Assembly (NCBI RefSeq): GCF_042675665.1
Contig: NZ_JBHTJI010000001.1
Span: forward strand, 992,001-1,056,000
DNA: 64,000 nt
From: Mariniflexile jejuense
GTDB taxonomy: Bacteria; Bacteroidota; Bacteroidia; Flavobacteriales; Flavobacteriaceae
Reading direction: 5' to 3'
This document shows, piece after piece, positions 34,058-43,688 of the stretch. How positions within the stretch are numbered: the first letter of the stretch is position 1; every line of letters begins with the position of its first letter. Position numbers and translations under genes: made by a program. The notes under the pieces were generated by a model. It searched no databases. It saw only the letters and a list, made by a program, of their open reading frames with translations, and was not told the DNA's origin.

Positions 34058-35008
34058 TTAGAAGAATCTAGGTGAACGATCATAACCACCTTTAAACCCG
34101 AACAAATCAATATCAAACAAAACAAATATTTCGTGCGATCCTGAATTATAATTACCTAAGTTGTTGGTTGTAAAATCGTAAGCATAACCTATTTTTAATT
34201 CTGGTGATATTCTAAATCCAACCAAACCACTTATGGCATCGTCTAATCGATACCCTAAGCCAGCTTCAAGTTTTTCATTAATTAGCACATTTGCAGTAAT
34301 ATCTAAAGCTAATGGTGCACCACTAACAGATTTTGCCATAAATGCTGGTTTTAATTTTAGATTTTGGTTAATATCAAACACATAACCACCCGTTAAGAAA
34401 TAGTGAATACTTTGTACGCCTGTGGCTTTTATGCCGTTTTCAGTTTCTAAATGCTTTGTGTTTAACATGTTTGGTGCTGATAAACCGATATAATAATTAT
34501 CCGTAAAGTAAAATGCTCCAATACCTAAATTTGGGAATGCTCTGTTTATATTTTCGTTAAAAGCAACATCTTCCGTTGGTGATTGTAATACAAAGCCATC
34601 AAAATTAGTATCAAAAAGCGTAAATCCTGCTTTAATACCTAATGATAATTTACCCTCTAAACCCATTGGTAACACATATGCAAAATCGGCATAAATGTTA
34701 TTTTCTTGTACAACATCACCAATATTATCATTGGTAAACGAAATACCAACTTCTATTTTCTCATTAATAGGTGTGTGTGCAAAAAAGGTTCCTGTTTTTG
34801 GTGCGCCTTCTAACCCAACCCATTGCGTTCTGTACAAACCACCAAGGTTTAAAATGGCTTGTTCTGAAGTAGCATACGCAGGGTTAATAACGCTCATATT
34901 ATACATGTACTGCGTAAATTGAGGATCTTGTTGCGCAAAACTTTGAAGCGACATTAGTATAATACTTACTAAAGCAGCTATTTTATGATATCTATATAAA
35001 TGTTTCAT
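34058..35008 (-). CDS. PorP/SprF family type IX secretion system membrane protein
   Basis: The 316-residue outer-membrane protein has a signal peptide to about residue 25, then QQDPQFTQYMYNMSVINPAYA, the family hallmark at the mature N-terminus, followed by beta-strands of a 14-strand-like barrel and a LGYRLDDAISGLVGFRISPELKIGYAYDFTTN segment. SprF-type proteins pair with large T9SS substrates carrying type B C-terminal domains and help their export and attachment. It follows exactly such a substrate (28-bp gap) and precedes an OmpA protein. Many paralogues exist per genome, so no single gene symbol is given. Confidence 0.92.
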   Translation of the reverse strand: MKHLYRYHKIAALVSIILMSLQSFAQQDPQFTQYMYNMSVINPAYATSEQAILNLGGLYRTQWVGLEGAPKTGTFFAHTPINEKIEVGISFTNDNIGDVVQENNIYADFAYVLPMGLEGKLSLGIKAGFTLFDTNFDGFVLQSPTEDVAFNENINRAFPNLGIGAFYFTDNYYIGLSAPNMLNTKHLETENGIKATGVQSIHYFLTGGYVFDINQNLKLKPAFMAKSVSGAPLALDITANVLINEKLEAGLGYRLDDAISGLVGFRISPELKIGYAYDFTTNNLGNYNSGSHEIFVLFDIDLFGFKGGYDRSPRFF

Positions 35009-35036
35009 GATTTTCTAAAATTTGGGTTCTATAAAA

Positions 35037-38000
35037 TTATCTGCTTAAGTATAATCGTCCTTGTTTTGGTTTTGTAGAACCATCATTAAAATTGAAAATA
35101 TAAAAATAGACACCTACGGGTAGGTCGCCACTTCCAATACTTCTTGGCTGGTTAGATTTACCATCAAAACGCGGTGTTGACGCATTGCCTTTATAAACAA
35201 TGCTACCGTAACGATTGTAAATTTCCATTTCAAAATTTGGATATAAAATATCTAGATTATCAACATCAAAGGTATCATTAACACCATCACCATTGGGTGA
35301 AAATCCATCTGGTATAACCAATATGCCACACGAAGTTAAATCTGGAGTTACTGCTAAACGCACACTACTTTCACAACCAGTAGTAGCATCAACAAGTGCC
35401 GCGTAATACGTTGTTAAATTTGTAAGTGCCGTTGAACTGCTTATGATATTTCCATTAGTAGCAGCATCATACCAAACTATATTGCTTGCTGTTGCATTTT
35501 TTTCAGTTATATTATCCGTTAAGATGCTAATAGTTGGATTATCGTTTACACAATATTCCTGTGAAGCATCAACCAATGTTGGTGTTGGTGCATCATTAAT
35601 AGTTGCTGTAATTTGAACACTTTGTGAAGATTCACATCCTGAACCTGTTGTTTGGGTTGCAAAATAATCTTCACCATTTATTAGAGCATCTGTTAGATTT
35701 ACAGGTATTGTTAAAGCTGCATCAGCATACCATTTTACTGTTCCTGTTGGACGAATACTTATTGCTAAATTGGCCACCGTTGGGTTATCAACCTTACAAA
35801 AGGCTGGATTATTATCTAATACAATTATTTGAGGTGAATCGTTTACTGTTACAGTAATATCTGCAAAATCATCTGGAGAACAAGGTGCTAATGCTGTTAC
35901 TGTATATCTATAAACACCTGAAGCGTCAACATTTGGATCAAATATACTTGTACCACTAGTTAATAATGGCGACCATGTTCCTCCACTTTGAGCCGAATTT
36001 CCTAGTAATGTAAATAAATCTATTTGTCCATTTACTCTACAAATGGTTGTTGTATTATTTGTTCCTGCATTTGGTGCTTGGGTTACTATTACAACTACTT
36101 CGCTAGTATCAGTTCCACATGCATTAGTAACAGTGTACCTATAAGTTCCAGAAGTATCAACTAAAGGATTAAAAACACCTGTACCACTAGCCATAGCTGG
36201 CGACCAAGTTCCTCCTATATCTGCACTTCCTATTAATGTGAATAAATCGGTTGTTCCATTATTGCTACATACATCTAAAGTATTATCTGTTCCCGCACTT
36301 AATGGTGGTTCTACAATTATTGTTATTATTGTATTGGCATCAATGCAAGGTGAAGATGCTGTTACTAAATACGTAAACTGATATGTTCCTGGTGTTACTG
36401 CCGAAGCGTTAAAAGTATTTCCTGTTAAAGCACCTGTGCTATCTGTATCTTGCCAAACTCCGCCAGCATCTTGCGAACCATCTAGTGCTGTAAATAAATT
36501 TACTGCTGTATTGGTATTGCAAACTGTTATAGGGTTTGGAATTCCAGATTTTGGTGATTGGTAAATAGTTGCAGTTACCAATGTTCTAACTGAAGATTCG
36601 CATCCTGTAGTTGCATCGGTTTGTGTTGCATAATAAGTTTCACCACTTATTAATGCGAGCGTTCCTGCTAAAGGACTTCCTCCGGTAGCATCATCATACC
36701 AATTTATAGCTGTTCCTGTTGCTAATAAATTTGAAACTGTTGCTGTATCGCAAAATTCCTGACTTGCATTAGCTGTTGGTGAAGGCGTATCGTTAATTAC
36801 GATACTTACTGTAACTAATACATCATCACAGCTTCCTATTGCATCAACATCATAAGTGAAATTATAAGTACCTGCTGAAAGACCAGCAATGGTTACTACA
36901 CTTCCAGATAAGGCACCTGAAGCATTATCATCATTCCAAACACCTGTTTGATCTTCACCAGTTAATAAATCAAATAAATTAACGGTTTGTGTTGGTGTAA
37001 TAGCAGATAAGCAAAACTCTACTGCTGTATTTGCTGTTCCAGATTCTGGTGCATCTTGAACTGTTACAACTACTGTTGAACTGTTTGAACAGCCATTAAC
37101 GTCTGTAATTGTATAAGTGAAATTGTATGAGCCAATTGCTAATGCATTTAAATTAACATCGCTTCCTGTTAAAGTTCCTGTTGTGTTATCATCTGTCCAT
37201 GTACCTCCAGCATCTTCTCCTGTAAGTTGTCCAAATAAATTTAATGGTGAGTTTGCGGCCAAATCATTTTCACAATATATAGCTGCCGTTGGTGTTCCTG
37301 TAATTGGTAACGGGTTTATTGTAATCATTACGGTTACTAATACATCATCACAGCTTCCTATTGCATCAACATCATAAGTGAAATTATAATCACCCGGTGT
37401 TAATCCTGATAAGTCTATTGGATTTGAAACGGAAGCCCCTAAATTATCTGTTCCTGAAAACCATGTTCCAGTTGCGTCTTCACCAGTTAATAAATCGAAT
37501 AAATTATAACTTGTTGGCGCTAATCCTTCACAAAACGCTGCTGGTGCATTTGCTGTACCAGATTCTGGTGCGTCTTCAATGGTTATGGTTATGGTTTCTG
37601 TATCAGAACATGTTCCGTTATCAATAGTATAATTAAAAGAATACGGACTTCCTGCTACGGTTAAAGTATTCAAATCTAAAACGTTTGAAATTGTAATATT
37701 ACTTGCATCTGTCCAAATACCTGAATTATTATCTTGTGAACCATCTAAAGCATCAAATAAATTAAATGGAGAGTTTGAAACTAAATCATTTTCGCAAAAT
37801 GTTTGATTTACAGCATTGCCCGCATTTGGATCTTGTAAAATAATTATCTGTACCGTTGTAGATTGATCTGTACAAGGATTTGGGGTTAAGTTTTGCGTAT
37901 ATGTAAAATTATAGGTTCCTGGAATTAAACTTGTTAAATCTATAGGGCTTGTAACTACTGGATCTGAACTTAAGGTTCCTTGAGTCCACTGTCCGTTCGG

Positions 38001-39194
38001 GTCTTCATTAGCCAATAAACTAAATAGATCGAAGGCTGTTGGCGCAGTTGATTCGCAAAATGACGCTGCACTTAATGCTGTTCCTGAACTAAATGTCTGG
38101 TAAACTCTAATAGTTACAGTTGCAACCCCATTTGGGCAAACACCAGTACTAGGCACAGTATAAGTAAACACATAATTACCCGCCGTAGTTAATGTTGAAA
38201 TATTTACAGTACCAAGGTAACCATTTGAAGTTGCTAATGGTCCAGCCCAAGTACCTGTTGTATCTTTTAGTCCTCCTAGTTCGTCAAATAAATTAAAGTC
38301 ACTTGTAGGCAAACTATCATTACAGTATTCTATTGTAGCTTGAGTTCCAGCATTTGCTGGTGTATTAATGTTTACAGTAACAGGAATAGCATTACTAACA
38401 CAAAAAATATCATCAATTTGAATGTAGTATGTTCTACCATCAATCAAAGGTGTTAAAACTGATAATGCTGGCTGAATGGGATCTCCAAAAACATCAACAT
38501 TGGCATACCATTTATAATTTGTTGCAGTTGTACCTCTATTTAAATTTCCAATTACTGGATTAGATGTTGCACAAAATTGTTGAGACGATGGTGGAGTTGG
38601 GTCGGCTGGAGCATTAAATACACCTACTTGACCAATTTCTAATTGACTTTCACAACCACCATTATCTACAAAAACAACATAATAATTTGATGCGCCGTTA
38701 GGAATTGCATCGGTTGTATTTGCTTGGTTTGTTAAACCAAAATCGTAAAAAATCCTAACAGTACCTCCAGAAGGGATTCCAGATTGTAAAACATCATCAA
38801 TATATGTTTGTATTGTTGCATTGTCATTACTACAATAAATGCGGTCTAAATTTTTTCCTGAAGGGTCTACTTGAAAATCTACAACTATTGACATTCTTGA
38901 ACCACAAGAACCAGAACTATCACCAGCATAGTAAGTAACACCTTGTTTTACTAACTGACTTGCATTGAAAGCACTACCACCAGTGCTTGTAGGATACCAA
39001 ACAATGCCGCCACCATTATCATTAGCATAAGCGCTTAAATTAGCAAATGTAAAACCAGATGCATCGCATATTGGTGATGGATTGGAAACTGGTATAGTAG
39101 GACACTGACCATGGCTGGAAAAAGATGACCATAATAATATCAAAATAAAGGAAAAGTACTTTAAAACTTTTCCAAGTAAACTATTTGTTATCAT
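35037..39194 (-). CDS. T9SS-secreted multi-repeat adhesin with type B (gliding-associated) C-terminal domain
   Basis: The 1385-residue protein has a signal peptide (about 1-30), an Ig-like domain, then at least ten modules of about 80-90 residues with the pattern FCE...NLFDLLTGED..GTW...L..G.YNFTY...C.D....V.I. Each has two or more conserved cysteines. The C-terminus (about 1290-1385) starts IPDGFSPNGDGVNDTFDVDN and ends KQGRLYLSR, the type B sorting domain used by SprB-like proteins. It is a likely surface adhesin, exported by T9SS through SprA. Two modules share a 54-bp identical DNA stretch, showing recent duplication. Its ligand is unknown. Confidence 0.85.
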   Translation of the reverse strand: MITNSLLGKVLKYFSFILILLWSSFSSHGQCPTIPVSNPSPICDASGFTFANLSAYANDNGGGIVWYPTSTGGSAFNASQLVKQGVTYYAGDSSGSCGSRMSIVVDFQVDPSGKNLDRIYCSNDNATIQTYIDDVLQSGIPSGGTVRIFYDFGLTNQANTTDAIPNGASNYYVVFVDNGGCESQLEIGQVGVFNAPADPTPPSSQQFCATSNPVIGNLNRGTTATNYKWYANVDVFGDPIQPALSVLTPLIDGRTYYIQIDDIFCVSNAIPVTVNINTPANAGTQATIEYCNDSLPTSDFNLFDELGGLKDTTGTWAGPLATSNGYLGTVNISTLTTAGNYVFTYTVPSTGVCPNGVATVTIRVYQTFSSGTALSAASFCESTAPTAFDLFSLLANEDPNGQWTQGTLSSDPVVTSPIDLTSLIPGTYNFTYTQNLTPNPCTDQSTTVQIIILQDPNAGNAVNQTFCENDLVSNSPFNLFDALDGSQDNNSGIWTDASNITISNVLDLNTLTVAGSPYSFNYTIDNGTCSDTETITITIEDAPESGTANAPAAFCEGLAPTSYNLFDLLTGEDATGTWFSGTDNLGASVSNPIDLSGLTPGDYNFTYDVDAIGSCDDVLVTVMITINPLPITGTPTAAIYCENDLAANSPLNLFGQLTGEDAGGTWTDDNTTGTLTGSDVNLNALAIGSYNFTYTITDVNGCSNSSTVVVTVQDAPESGTANTAVEFCLSAITPTQTVNLFDLLTGEDQTGVWNDDNASGALSGSVVTIAGLSAGTYNFTYDVDAIGSCDDVLVTVSIVINDTPSPTANASQEFCDTATVSNLLATGTAINWYDDATGGSPLAGTLALISGETYYATQTDATTGCESSVRTLVTATIYQSPKSGIPNPITVCNTNTAVNLFTALDGSQDAGGVWQDTDSTGALTGNTFNASAVTPGTYQFTYLVTASSPCIDANTIITIIVEPPLSAGTDNTLDVCSNNGTTDLFTLIGSADIGGTWSPAMASGTGVFNPLVDTSGTYRYTVTNACGTDTSEVVVIVTQAPNAGTNNTTTICRVNGQIDLFTLLGNSAQSGGTWSPLLTSGTSIFDPNVDASGVYRYTVTALAPCSPDDFADITVTVNDSPQIIVLDNNPAFCKVDNPTVANLAISIRPTGTVKWYADAALTIPVNLTDALINGEDYFATQTTGSGCESSQSVQITATINDAPTPTLVDASQEYCVNDNPTISILTDNITEKNATASNIVWYDAATNGNIISSSTALTNLTTYYAALVDATTGCESSVRLAVTPDLTSCGILVIPDGFSPNGDGVNDTFDVDNLDILYPNFEMEIYNRYGSIVYKGNASTPRFDGKSNQPRSIGSGDLPVGVYFYIFNFNDGSTKPKQGRLYLSR
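36814..36867. repeat. 54-bp perfect direct repeat, copy 1 (adhesin)
   Basis: Identical to 37336-37389; 522 bp apart, which is 174 codons, so the duplication preserves the frame. Flanking modules are also similar but diverged. Confidence 0.85.
37336..37389. repeat. 54-bp perfect direct repeat, copy 2 (adhesin)
   Basis: Second copy of the in-frame repeat; codes for the segment that ends an adhesin module (NFTYDVDAIGSCDDVLVTV). Confidence 0.85.
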
Positions 39195-39245
39195 AACTGA
39201 AATAGATTAAAATCCTATTAATATTAAATTGTTTTAAATACTTGC

Positions 39246-39273
39246 TAATTCTATTAAGTTGACAATAGAATTA
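39246..39273. repeat. 10-bp inverted repeat upstream of the adhesin gene
   Basis: TAATTCTATT (39246-39255) and AATAGAATTA (39264-39273) are perfect inverted repeats with an 8-bp spacer, 52-79 bp before the adhesin start. No T-run follows on the minus strand, so it is not a good terminator; it could be an operator or a leader hairpin. Confidence 0.4.
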
Positions 39274-39376
39274 ATCCTACATTTTAAAAACAATGCAATT
39301 TAACTGATTTTTTTGTATTTCAGCGATATTTTTTAATTTATTTTACATTTCATCGAAAAAAAATGCATTTAAACGT

Positions 39377-39405
39377 AAAAACCCACTTGGTATAAGTGGG
39401 CTTTT
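39377..39405 (-). terminator. Intrinsic terminator of the respiratory operon
   Basis: CCCACTT (39382-39388) pairs with AAGTGGG (39394-39400) around GGTAT, flanked by A-runs and a T-run that extend the stem. It lies 20 bp beyond the ctaD stop on the minus strand. Confidence 0.8.
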
Positions 39406-39424
39406 TATATTTATGTTAAGTATT

Positions 39425-41215
39425 TTAATGTTGAAGTTCTTCTTCGCCTTCCTTTAATGGAATATTTTGAGGTACAAAATCTACATCATGGCCTGGTTTG
39501 CTATAATCATATGCCCAACGATAAACATGAGGAATTTCACCTGGCCAGTTACCATGAATATGTTCTACTGGTGTTGTCCACTCTAAAGTAGTTGAACTCC
39601 AAGGGTTTTGAGTTGCTTTTTTACCGTAAAAGATACTGCTAAAGAAGTTATACAAGTATATTATTTGAACCACACCACCTATTAAAGCAAAAATGGTAAT
39701 AATTACGTTAACATTTGCTAAATCATCAAATAATGGAAAATTGCTATTTGTATAATAACGACGTGGTAAACCCGCCATACCTATAAAGTGCATTGGAAAA
39801 AATACACCATAAGCACAAACCGCAGTTATCCAGAAGTGAATGTATCCTAAGTTTTTATTCAACATACGTCCAAACATTTTTGGATACCAGTGGTAAATAC
39901 CAGCAAACATTCCATATAGTGCAGATATACCCATTACCAAGTGGAAATGAGCTACTACGAAATAAGTATCGTGAACATTAATATCTAAAGCACTATCTCC
40001 AAGAATAATACCTGTTAAACCACCTGTAATAAATGTTGAAACAAATCCAATTGAGAATAACATAGCAGGATTCATCTGAAGATTACCTTTCCATAAAGTT
40101 GTTATCCAGTTGAATGCTTTTACAGCAGAAGGAATTGCAATTAATAAGGTTGTAAATGTAAATACAGAACCTAAAAATGGATTCATACCTGATATAAACA
40201 TATGATGCCCCCAAACAATTGTTGATAAGAAAGCAATAGCTAATATAGAAGCAATCATTGCACGATAACCAAAAATTGGTTTACGTGAGTTTGATGCCAT
40301 AATCTCAGAAACAAGACCCATTGCAGGCAAAATTACAATATATACCTCTGGATGCCCTAAGAACCAAAATAAATGCTCAAACAATACAGGAGAACCACCT
40401 TGATAATGTAACACTTCACCTTGTATAAATATATCAGATAAGAAAAATGATGTTCCAAAACTTCTATCCATTATTAATAATAAAGCTGCAGATAATAATA
40501 CTGGAAATGATATAATACCTATAATAGCAGTAATAAAAAATGCCCATATAGTTAAAGGTAAACGCGTCATAGACATACCTTTTGTTCGCAAATTTATTAC
40601 TGTAACTACATAGTTTAATGAACCCAATAATGAAGATGCAATAAAAATAGCCATGGAAACTAGCCACATAGTCATTCCTAAACCAGAACCTCCTTGTGCT
40701 AATGGTAATGCACTTAATGGAGGATAAATAGTCCAACCAGCAGCTGCAGGTCCAGCTTCAACAAATAAAGACAATACCATGATTACACTTGATAAGAAGA
40801 ATAACCAATAAGATACCATGTTTAAAAAACCTGAAGCCATATCGCGTGCTCCAATTTGTAATGGAATTAACAAGTTACTAAACGTACCACTTAAGCCAGC
40901 AGTTAGTACAAAAAATACCATAATAGTACCATGTATTGTAACTAAAGCTAAATAAATATCGGCATCCATAACACCTTCTGGTGCCCATCTACCTAACAAT
41001 GCTTCAAACAAAACATTAGGTTGCTCTGGCCATGCAATTTGCATTCGAAACATCATAGACATTAAAACACCAATAACGCCCATTATAGTACCTGTAATAA
41101 GGTACTGTTTAGCAATCATTTTGTGATCTTGACTAAAAATATATTTAGTTACAAACGTTTCTTTATGATGATGTCCATGATCGTCGTGAGCGTGAGTATC
41201 TTCGTGTGCTGACAT
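39425..41215 (-). CDS. ctaD: Cytochrome c oxidase subunit I (aa3-type)
   Basis: The 596-residue protein has a His-rich cytoplasmic N-terminus and at least 12 membrane helices. It carries the active-site motif FWFLGHPEVYIVILP with the His-Tyr crosslink pair, the CuB ligands IVWGHHMFISG, and HDTYFVVAHFHLVMG with the haem a and a3 ligands. It reduces oxygen to water while pumping protons. The terminal gene of the eight-gene act-cox operon, 26 bp after coxB. Subunits III and IV are not in the window. Confidence 0.96.
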   Translation of the reverse strand: MSAHEDTHAHDDHGHHHKETFVTKYIFSQDHKMIAKQYLITGTIMGVIGVLMSMMFRMQIAWPEQPNVLFEALLGRWAPEGVMDADIYLALVTIHGTIMVFFVLTAGLSGTFSNLLIPLQIGARDMASGFLNMVSYWLFFLSSVIMVLSLFVEAGPAAAGWTIYPPLSALPLAQGGSGLGMTMWLVSMAIFIASSLLGSLNYVVTVINLRTKGMSMTRLPLTIWAFFITAIIGIISFPVLLSAALLLIMDRSFGTSFFLSDIFIQGEVLHYQGGSPVLFEHLFWFLGHPEVYIVILPAMGLVSEIMASNSRKPIFGYRAMIASILAIAFLSTIVWGHHMFISGMNPFLGSVFTFTTLLIAIPSAVKAFNWITTLWKGNLQMNPAMLFSIGFVSTFITGGLTGIILGDSALDINVHDTYFVVAHFHLVMGISALYGMFAGIYHWYPKMFGRMLNKNLGYIHFWITAVCAYGVFFPMHFIGMAGLPRRYYTNSNFPLFDDLANVNVIITIFALIGGVVQIIYLYNFFSSIFYGKKATQNPWSSTTLEWTTPVEHIHGNWPGEIPHVYRWAYDYSKPGHDVDFVPQNIPLKEGEEELQH

Positions 41216-41241
41216 AATCTTATATCGATTTTCTTTTTAAA

Positions 41242-42309
41242 TTAGTTAACTAGAGAGTTTTTGAATTCTTTTTGCTCTTTTATCCAAGCATTATATTCTT
41301 CTTGTGTTTCTACAACAATCTTCATTTGCATATTGTAGTGCGATTTTCCACAAATCTTATTACATAATAAAAGATAATTGAACTCGTATCTTTCTAAAGC
41401 TTCGCCTCCTTCAGCAATAAGCTTTTTACTTTTTTCAACTCTAATATTATTAATGTTTGCTACTTTTTCAATCATTTCAGGAGTTTGTCTCATTTCGGCA
41501 GTTGTTTTTGTTGGTGTAAAACCAAACTGAGTAATCATACCTGGAACACAGTTCATTTGTGCTCTAAAATGAGGCATATAAGCGGAGTGTAATACGTCTT
41601 GTGAACGCATCTTAAATAATATTGGTTTTCCTACTGGCAAGTGCAATTCTGATGTAATGATATCATCTTGTGCATTTGGATCTGCTTCATCTAAACCTAA
41701 AATATTTGCACGGTCAATATCAATTAAACGCACATTTGCTTTTCCTAATGTATTATCTGCACCAGCATATCTTGCCTTCCAGTTAAACTGTTGTGCATAT
41801 AACTCAATAACCATAGGATCATCACTTTCATCAACACCCATAATGTTAATCCAAGTGTTTAAACCATAAATGATCAAACCTGCTAAAACAATAACTGGAA
41901 TAATTGTCCATATAGCTTCTAATTTATTATTATCAGCAAAAAACAATGCTTTTCTACCTTTTTCACCTTTGTATTTAAAAGCAAAATAGTGTAATAAAAA
42001 TTGTGTGATAGTTTGTGTGATAAAAATGATTACCATAGAAATGATCATCAAATTATCAATAGTTGGACCATGTTCAGAAGCTGAGTTAGATAGTAATGGT
42101 AAATCTCCCCATTTAACAAAACATACAATAGTAATGATGTATATAAAAGCTAAAAAGCCCATCATTAAGTATGCATTTAACGTATTATCTTTATCGTTTG
42201 CTACTTGAGAATTATCGCTTTTAGCTTGAGCTAAATCGAAAATTTTTACCATTTGCCAAATGGCAACTGAAATAAATACTAGAATTATAATTGTTAATAA
42301 AGCAGTCAT
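41242..42309 (-). CDS. coxB: Cytochrome c oxidase subunit II
   Basis: The 355-residue protein has the CuA-binding cupredoxin domain in its C-terminal half, with the ligand motif CNKICGKSHYNM (about 307-318) and the upstream His in VLHSAYMPHFRAQMN. It has four hydrophobic N-terminal helices rather than the usual two (about 1-24, 50-68, 88-110 and 133-155). No cytochrome c domain is attached, in contrast to caa3 enzymes. It accepts electrons, presumably directly from the alternative complex III encoded just upstream (30-bp gap to actF). Confidence 0.95.
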   Translation of the reverse strand: MTALLTIIILVFISVAIWQMVKIFDLAQAKSDNSQVANDKDNTLNAYLMMGFLAFIYIITIVCFVKWGDLPLLSNSASEHGPTIDNLMIISMVIIFITQTITQFLLHYFAFKYKGEKGRKALFFADNNKLEAIWTIIPVIVLAGLIIYGLNTWINIMGVDESDDPMVIELYAQQFNWKARYAGADNTLGKANVRLIDIDRANILGLDEADPNAQDDIITSELHLPVGKPILFKMRSQDVLHSAYMPHFRAQMNCVPGMITQFGFTPTKTTAEMRQTPEMIEKVANINNIRVEKSKKLIAEGGEALERYEFNYLLLCNKICGKSHYNMQMKIVVETQEEYNAWIKEQKEFKNSLVN

Positions 42310-42339
42310 TGTTATCGTTAGTCTTTATTTATATCTTAA

Positions 42340-43686
42340 TTAATAATGAAAATCTTCGCTTTCTTTTCTAAAAGGATACCCTTTTACAAGTAAAGGAGCT
42401 TTTGTTAAAGCGGTAAATACTACTAAAATAAATAATCCAGCAAATAATAATACTGCACTAATTTCAGGAATACCTATAAACCAACGGTCTCCTACTGTAG
42501 CTGGCATTATCATATTGAAAATATCTATGTAGTGACCACCTAATATTACTAGACCTGCCATAACAACAAACCAAGGAATACGTTTGTAATCTGCATTCAT
42601 CAACATTAAAATTGGGAATACAAAATTCATAACTACCATACCTAAAAATGGTAATTGGTAACTTTTAAAACGTGATATAAAGTAAGTCACCTCTTCTGGT
42701 ATGTTAGAATACCAAATAAGCATGAATTGTGAAAACCATAAATACGTCCAGAAAATACTAAATGCAAACATGAATTTAGCAACATCATGTAAATGATTTT
42801 CGTTTACGAAAGGTAAAAAATTTCTAGATTTTAAATAAATTGTAATTAATGCTAAAACAGTAATTGCGCTTACAAACATACTAGCAAACACATACCATCC
42901 GAATAAGGTTGAAAACCAGTGTGGATCAACACTCATTATCCAATCCCAAGACATCATTGATTCTGTATAAATGAAGAATACTAAAAATGCTGCAGCTATA
43001 CGGAATGATTTTTTAAAGTTACTTGTATCTTCAGCAGTATCTTGTGCAATTGAAAATTTGCGCGCAAAATGACGGTATAAACTCCATCCTGCTATAAAAA
43101 CCAATCCTCTAAATGTAAACCAGCCTATGTTTAACCAACCAGACTTACCTTGAATTAATTTATCATGAGCTACAACTTCTGGATCCATCCATACAAATAA
43201 ATTGTAATGACCAATTGTACCAGATGCTACTGCAATTCCTAATACTATCAAAGCACCTGGCAATACGTATGATGTCATAGCTTCCATAACTCTAAATAAA
43301 ACTGGTGACCATCCTGCTTGTGATGCAATTTGAATTGCATAAAATGCTAATATTCCTAAACCAATCATCATAAAGAAAAATGCTGCTACGTATAGCGCAG
43401 ACCAAGGTCTGTTTGCTATTTGATGTTGTACGTGTTCAATATGTTTTTTATGCTCGTTTCCGTGTGCATCAGCTCCATTAGATTTTTCAGTTTCATGTGC
43501 ATCATGACTTGAAGTTGTTTCAGCAACTTCAGCATGACCACCCCCATGATGTGATTCTTCTGCAAGTAAGGTTTCCACTTCTTCAAAAGATTTATGAGAT
43601 GTCATAAAACCATATCCTACTCCTATAATTCCTATGATTATAAGTGCGAAAGAAAATGTCTTTAATTTATTTGAAAATGTATACAT
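42340..43686 (-). CDS. actF: Alternative complex III subunit ActF (NrfD-like)
   Basis: The 448-residue protein has an N-terminal helix, a His-rich, charged insert (about 40-85; SHHGGGHAEVAE, DAHGNEHKKHIEHVQHQ) and then about ten membrane helices of the NrfD/PsrC type. ActF and ActC are the two related membrane subunits of quinol:electron acceptor oxidoreductase. The His-rich insert is larger than I would expect for minimal ActF. It follows actE with a 2-bp gap. Confidence 0.88.
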   Translation of the reverse strand: MYTFSNKLKTFSFALIIIGIIGVGYGFMTSHKSFEEVETLLAEESHHGGGHAEVAETTSSHDAHETEKSNGADAHGNEHKKHIEHVQHQIANRPWSALYVAAFFFMMIGLGILAFYAIQIASQAGWSPVLFRVMEAMTSYVLPGALIVLGIAVASGTIGHYNLFVWMDPEVVAHDKLIQGKSGWLNIGWFTFRGLVFIAGWSLYRHFARKFSIAQDTAEDTSNFKKSFRIAAAFLVFFIYTESMMSWDWIMSVDPHWFSTLFGWYVFASMFVSAITVLALITIYLKSRNFLPFVNENHLHDVAKFMFAFSIFWTYLWFSQFMLIWYSNIPEEVTYFISRFKSYQLPFLGMVVMNFVFPILMLMNADYKRIPWFVVMAGLVILGGHYIDIFNMIMPATVGDRWFIGIPEISAVLLFAGLFILVVFTALTKAPLLVKGYPFRKESEDFHY

Positions 43687-43688
43687 AA

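Noticed and set aside
35624..37627. Plus-strand ORFs opposite the adhesin gene
   Set aside because: They are short, Leu-rich and lie in shadow frames of a gene with clear domains and sorting signal. No start context or family supports them.
35100..39000. CRISPR-like regular repeats
   Set aside because: The repeats are long, imperfect and in frame; they are adhesin modules. No short repeat-spacer pattern or cas gene is present.
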